Shown piece after piece: positions 60,601 to 64,000 of a stretch of DNA of 64,000 nt. The DNA is from Cyanoderma ruficeps (taxonomy: Eukaryota; Chordata; Aves; Passeriformes; Timaliidae). Below the pieces are notes generated by a model. That model did no database searches and was not told the origin of the DNA. It saw only the letters and a list, made by a program, of their open reading frames with translations. Numbering within the stretch: position 1 is the stretch's first letter; every line of letters begins with the position of its first letter. A program made the position numbers and the translations under genes. The DNA lies in contig VZDJ01000843.1 in NCBI GenBank assembly GCA_008694505.1, positions 124,001 to 188,000 on the forward strand, given 5' to 3'.

Positions 60601-63600
60601 ATATATCCAGGTGTTACTGAAATACTCAAAAACTTATCTATACGAATACTTATTCAGTAAGCATGTTGAGGTCTGCCAGCTTTGCAGATTTATCTGTGTT
60701 AGTGCTGTTGATAATAAACATTTATCAATGTTTATTTTCACCTTCTTAGTTTGTGCACTGGAGGTTCTATTGCTTTCCCATATGACTGGAAAAGAGCAAT
60801 ATATTTATGCAGTTGTGTTTTTTTGAGCAGCTCTGGTTCATGAATGGCCTATCTTTGTGCTGTTTGCTTCATTCTGAAGGTAGTTGCTATCAGAGAGGAG
60901 TTTGAGGCATCATGCAGAAATCTTGCATAGTGGCTAGCACTAGATGTGAACATTCAAATAACTGCTACCAGTTGGAGGATGAAAGGTGGTGGAAGGCATT
61001 TTCAGTTTCTTGGTTCTCTGACACTGCTTTTGTCTTGCGGGGAAAAGAATCCCGCTAGTGATTTAGTGATTTTTTAGTAACGCAAATTGTGTTTTCATGT
61101 TTTTCGAGATAGAAGAAGAGGTTTTAAGTGGAATTTTTCAGTAAGAGATTTATATCAGAAGAGTTATGCTATGGAGAGCAAGAACTTACTCGTATAGGAC
61201 TACGGACTGTTTTTAGAAAGGGGCGGCAGTTGGTTAGGATAAAGTGCAGAAATTGTGCTTGAGACCTTCCTTTATTCAGCATACTTTCATTCAGACTTTA
61301 TATAAATATTAAAAAATCTTAATGGTGTGCTGAAATCCAGATAGGGAGATGCTTTTTTTTTAGCTTTTTCTGTTGTAAACAAACTCCTCCAGCAGTGTTG
61401 TAATAATTGTTGACATACTCACTTCTTTGTAACATACTCATTCTTAGAGATAATTCATCACAAAGCCTTATAGGGGCTGTATTTTGCAACAGTAATTGTT
61501 GTGTATCCAATTTGTTAAAGTTATAATTCGATTAATAACGTCCAGTGCAGTGGAAAACCTCAGCAGGAAATAATGCTAAGTGCTTCTGCAGTTTGCCATC
61601 CATTTGCAAAGCTTTCAGTAAAATTAGTCAGCTTTTCCCTGGTGTATTGACCAGGTAATAAGAAAGAGGAGGCAGTGAAAAATGCAGTACTTGTGACTGA
61701 AAATGCTAGAATACACTGGGTGTTTCTTACTACAGAAATACCCAAAGATAACTCACACAAAGGTTTATGGCATGGAGAGCTAGAGGGAAATTTTGGAAAC
61801 TTCCTGCAGCAACTGAAGTTATAGTAGCATAAGTAATTTTCCTACCTAGGATTTGTATTAAGTATTAACTGTTCTTGGAGAAGTTGTGCGTCCAATTTTG
61901 ATTGGCTTGTGAAGATTTCTGGGCAAAAGAACTGACTTTTGCCTAAAATGGCAAGTTCTGGTCTAGGAGACAGTTGCTTGTGCTAAAAATTAACATGCAT
62001 TAGTGAGACTGACCTGGGAATAAAGCATGGACTTTATCAGCATGAGATTTACAGCCAGGAGTGTAAAAGTAAATACTTAAAACCCTGTAACCCTTAGCTT
62101 TTCTTTGGAGAAGCGTTTTAAAAACCACGGCTTCACGGTAAGCTGGGGGTCACTGGACACATGAACAACTTCTCCATTTTCTCACCCTGGAGAAGCTTTG
62201 ACTGGTGGATGCCCTTAGGCATGCTGGGCCTCCTGGAAGGAGTGGCCGTCAGAGGAGGGAAGAGAGAGTGGCTGCTGGCCAGAGTTTAAAGGAGCATGGA
62301 AGGGGATATGAAGGTCTCAGAGGTGCAGCTAATCTTGGGAACGTGAAATAATTAAGAACTGTACCGAATGTGTTTTATTAAGTAAGTACATGCACATCCA
62401 GGGAATTTTGCTGTCACATCTGGGAGCTCCAAAGTTGATTAGCTGCTTGTAAAAATTATTATAGAGCTATACTTTTGGAAGTTACATAATGGGCATTCTA
62501 ACATAAAGCTCTTTAGGGCATAGGCTGACTAAGGAAAGCTGGAGAGATGTTTTCTTTCTGTGAGTTTCAAACAATTGGACAAGTACATCCTAGAGGATTT
62601 GGTGGGGTTTTTTGTTTGTTTTCTGTGTTGAATTGTTTTTGGTTTGGGTTTTTTTTTTAATGGCTTATGGTAGAAACAAAGTGCTGATTGGAGCTGGCAC
62701 TACAGATCTTATTTCTCTAAATTTATGGTGACAGCAGATCACGTGGGTCATTCTGGAGACAGAGATCCTTTGTATCATTTTAAGTACAGCTTTATTGCTC
62801 TTCCACAGGCCCATCCTTGAAAATCAAAAGTTATTTTGAGATAGTTTTTGGAAAGAACTCAAGAACTGTGGGATGCTTTAGTATAACAAGTAGTGTCTAA
62901 TGTTTGAGTGGTTCTTGAATGGTGATCTCTGTTTTGAAAGATCTAAATTATTGTCAGTAAGAAAAAACTGAGGCTGAAGGAGCAACTAAAGTTGTTACAA
63001 AAAATGGCAGAGCTCTTGGTAAACAGTCCTATGTGGATGAACTTACACCCTCTCTGGAATGTTGCAGCCAGCACTGGACTGTGAGTCACCATAATGCTAA
63101 ATACAAAGGATTGAGTGAGGTGCATTCTTGGGATTAGTTTTTTGCTCCTTTTGTTCCTTAGGGGAAAATAGTGTGCTTGTCACCTCAGGAAACTGGGAAG
63201 GAAGAGAGAAAAGCAGTTCGGCAACCTGAGATTTCAAAGGAAGAGGACTTTCTGTTTTTCTCCTCAGTTAATTTTTCTGGGGATGTTGGGCAGAAGAGGA
63301 GATAGGAAAAAATAAGTCTGTTCTTCTTTCCATTGGTGTGGTGATAAAGAGATAATTTGCCTTGCTTAAATTATGTTGAGAGTAAGTGTAAGGTAAGAAT
63401 GCTAAATGAGTTCACTGAAGGAGGGTAAAATTCTTTTAAGGCTGGACCTAGGACCTACCTTCCTGACTCATCATTTTGTGGTAATTTTTAAATTATTGTT
63501 TTTAATTAAAGAAAGTCTGTGATTGCAGACAATATGTTGAGAAATTAAGACAGTATTTTTTTCTAAGCTGAGTCTCTCCAAAACCCCATTTTCATACCCT

Positions 63601-64000
63601 GCACTACTGTTGCTTTTCTTCCTCCCTGGGAGTGGAAATAACCACAGGTTTCTCCTCTGGGAGGTAAAAGCAAGACTGACCCTGCCTGCGTGGTGTAAAT
63701 GCCAGTTCTGAGGCCATTGGTGTGGACATGTGGGTGGCCCTGAAGATACACTAGGCAAGTTCTTAAGAATCCCAAACAAGTGAGCTTTCCAATGTGCAGT
63801 TGTTTTTTGCAGTCCCCAGATTCAGGTGTTTGTCTCCTTTTGTTATTTTTAGGTCTCAGTATTTGGCTTCTGTTCTCATGTCACCTAAAATTTTTTTTTC
63901 AGTGATATTGTAAACATCTGTTTTAATTGAAGTAGAGCCATTAGTCTAGGCCTCAGTCATACTCAGAAGTGCAATTAGCACCATGGTCCATTCATCAAGT
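57623..64000. other. Unique intronic sequence
   Basis: No exon or transposon recognised. It contains a hairpin at 58077-58106, a GT-rich tract near 62600-62655 and a GC-richer unclassified patch at about 62110-62330. Frames of at most 102 codons look like chance. Confidence 0.5.
58077..58106. repeat. Perfect 10-bp inverted repeat with 10-nt loop
   Basis: TTTTTTACTG and CAGTAAAAAA are exact reverse complements separated by CTGTAAAAAA. AT-rich hairpins of this size occur by chance; no function inferred. Confidence 0.85.

Larger units (their letters stand above)
759..64000 (+). other. MCC: MCC intron following the short-isoform first exon (continues past the window)
   Basis: The donor at 759 has no recognisable partner MCC exon in the window. 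I looked for the expected next stretch (LHSAALASLKGDIVELNKRL in the human protein) and saw nothing like it in the longer reading frames. The intron is therefore at least 63 kb, consistent with the very long 5' introns of this gene in mammals. All the repeats and candidate regulatory elements below lie inside it. A short exon could have been missed by eye, so the absence of exons is less certain than the intron call. Confidence 0.7.

Noticed and set aside
62110..62330. GC-rich patch suggestive of an LTR
   Set aside because: No TG...CA termini, duplication, TATA or polyadenylation signal could be paired; left unclassified.
1..64000. CRISPR array, bacterial operons, tRNA or rRNA genes
   Set aside because: There are no regularly spaced repeats, no tRNA-like A/B-box cloverleaf and no rRNA similarity; the sequence is plainly vertebrate.

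Overview
This is non-coding-rich vertebrate DNA, almost certainly from a bird and most likely a songbird. The bird call rests on several CR1 LINE copies in both orientations. The songbird call rests on LTRs that match, from memory, families common in passerine introns. There are no bacterial-type genes, no CRISPR array, and no rRNA or tRNA gene that I can recognise.

The only exon I can name is at the left end. An ATG at 702 opens a 19-codon reading frame (MNSEVGMKYGNDSPAELSE) that runs into a splice donor at 759. As I recall it, the short isoform of human MCC (mutated in colorectal cancers) starts almost identically, with three differences in 19 residues and the same exon end. The window therefore starts at the promoter and 5' UTR of the short MCC isoform, plus strand. 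Nearly everything to its right should be MCC intron. I did not find the next MCC exon.

The intron holds interspersed repeats in otherwise unique AT-rich sequence. CR1 copies lie at about 6.8-7.5 kb (minus), 26.0-27.2 kb (minus), 29.05-29.33 kb (plus), 29.34-29.76 kb (minus), 38.56-38.61 kb (old tail, plus) and 50.97-51.10 kb (plus). Three LTRs without any internal viral region have intact 4-bp target-site duplications: 16259-16834 (plus), 56998-57618 (minus, same family as the first) and 35996-36521 (plus). A longer LTR-like element lies at 22811-24642 (minus), and a truncated LTR at about 19015-19420 (minus). No viral protein-coding region is present.

Three GC-rich segments stand out as candidate regulatory DNA: a dense CpG island at about 44.0-44.26 kb with splice donors on both strands, a segment with two AP-1 sites at 35.16-35.55 kb, and a TATA-containing promoter-like segment at 56.34-56.79 kb. 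The CpG island is the best candidate for something undescribed. It could be an internal alternative MCC promoter, a nested transcript, or both, and an unbroken 346-codon antisense reading frame starts inside it. Smaller oddities include a perfect 34-bp palindrome at 18323-18356, a 78-bp tandem duplication at 54697-54852, and three homeodomain-site-rich segments that look like conserved non-coding elements.
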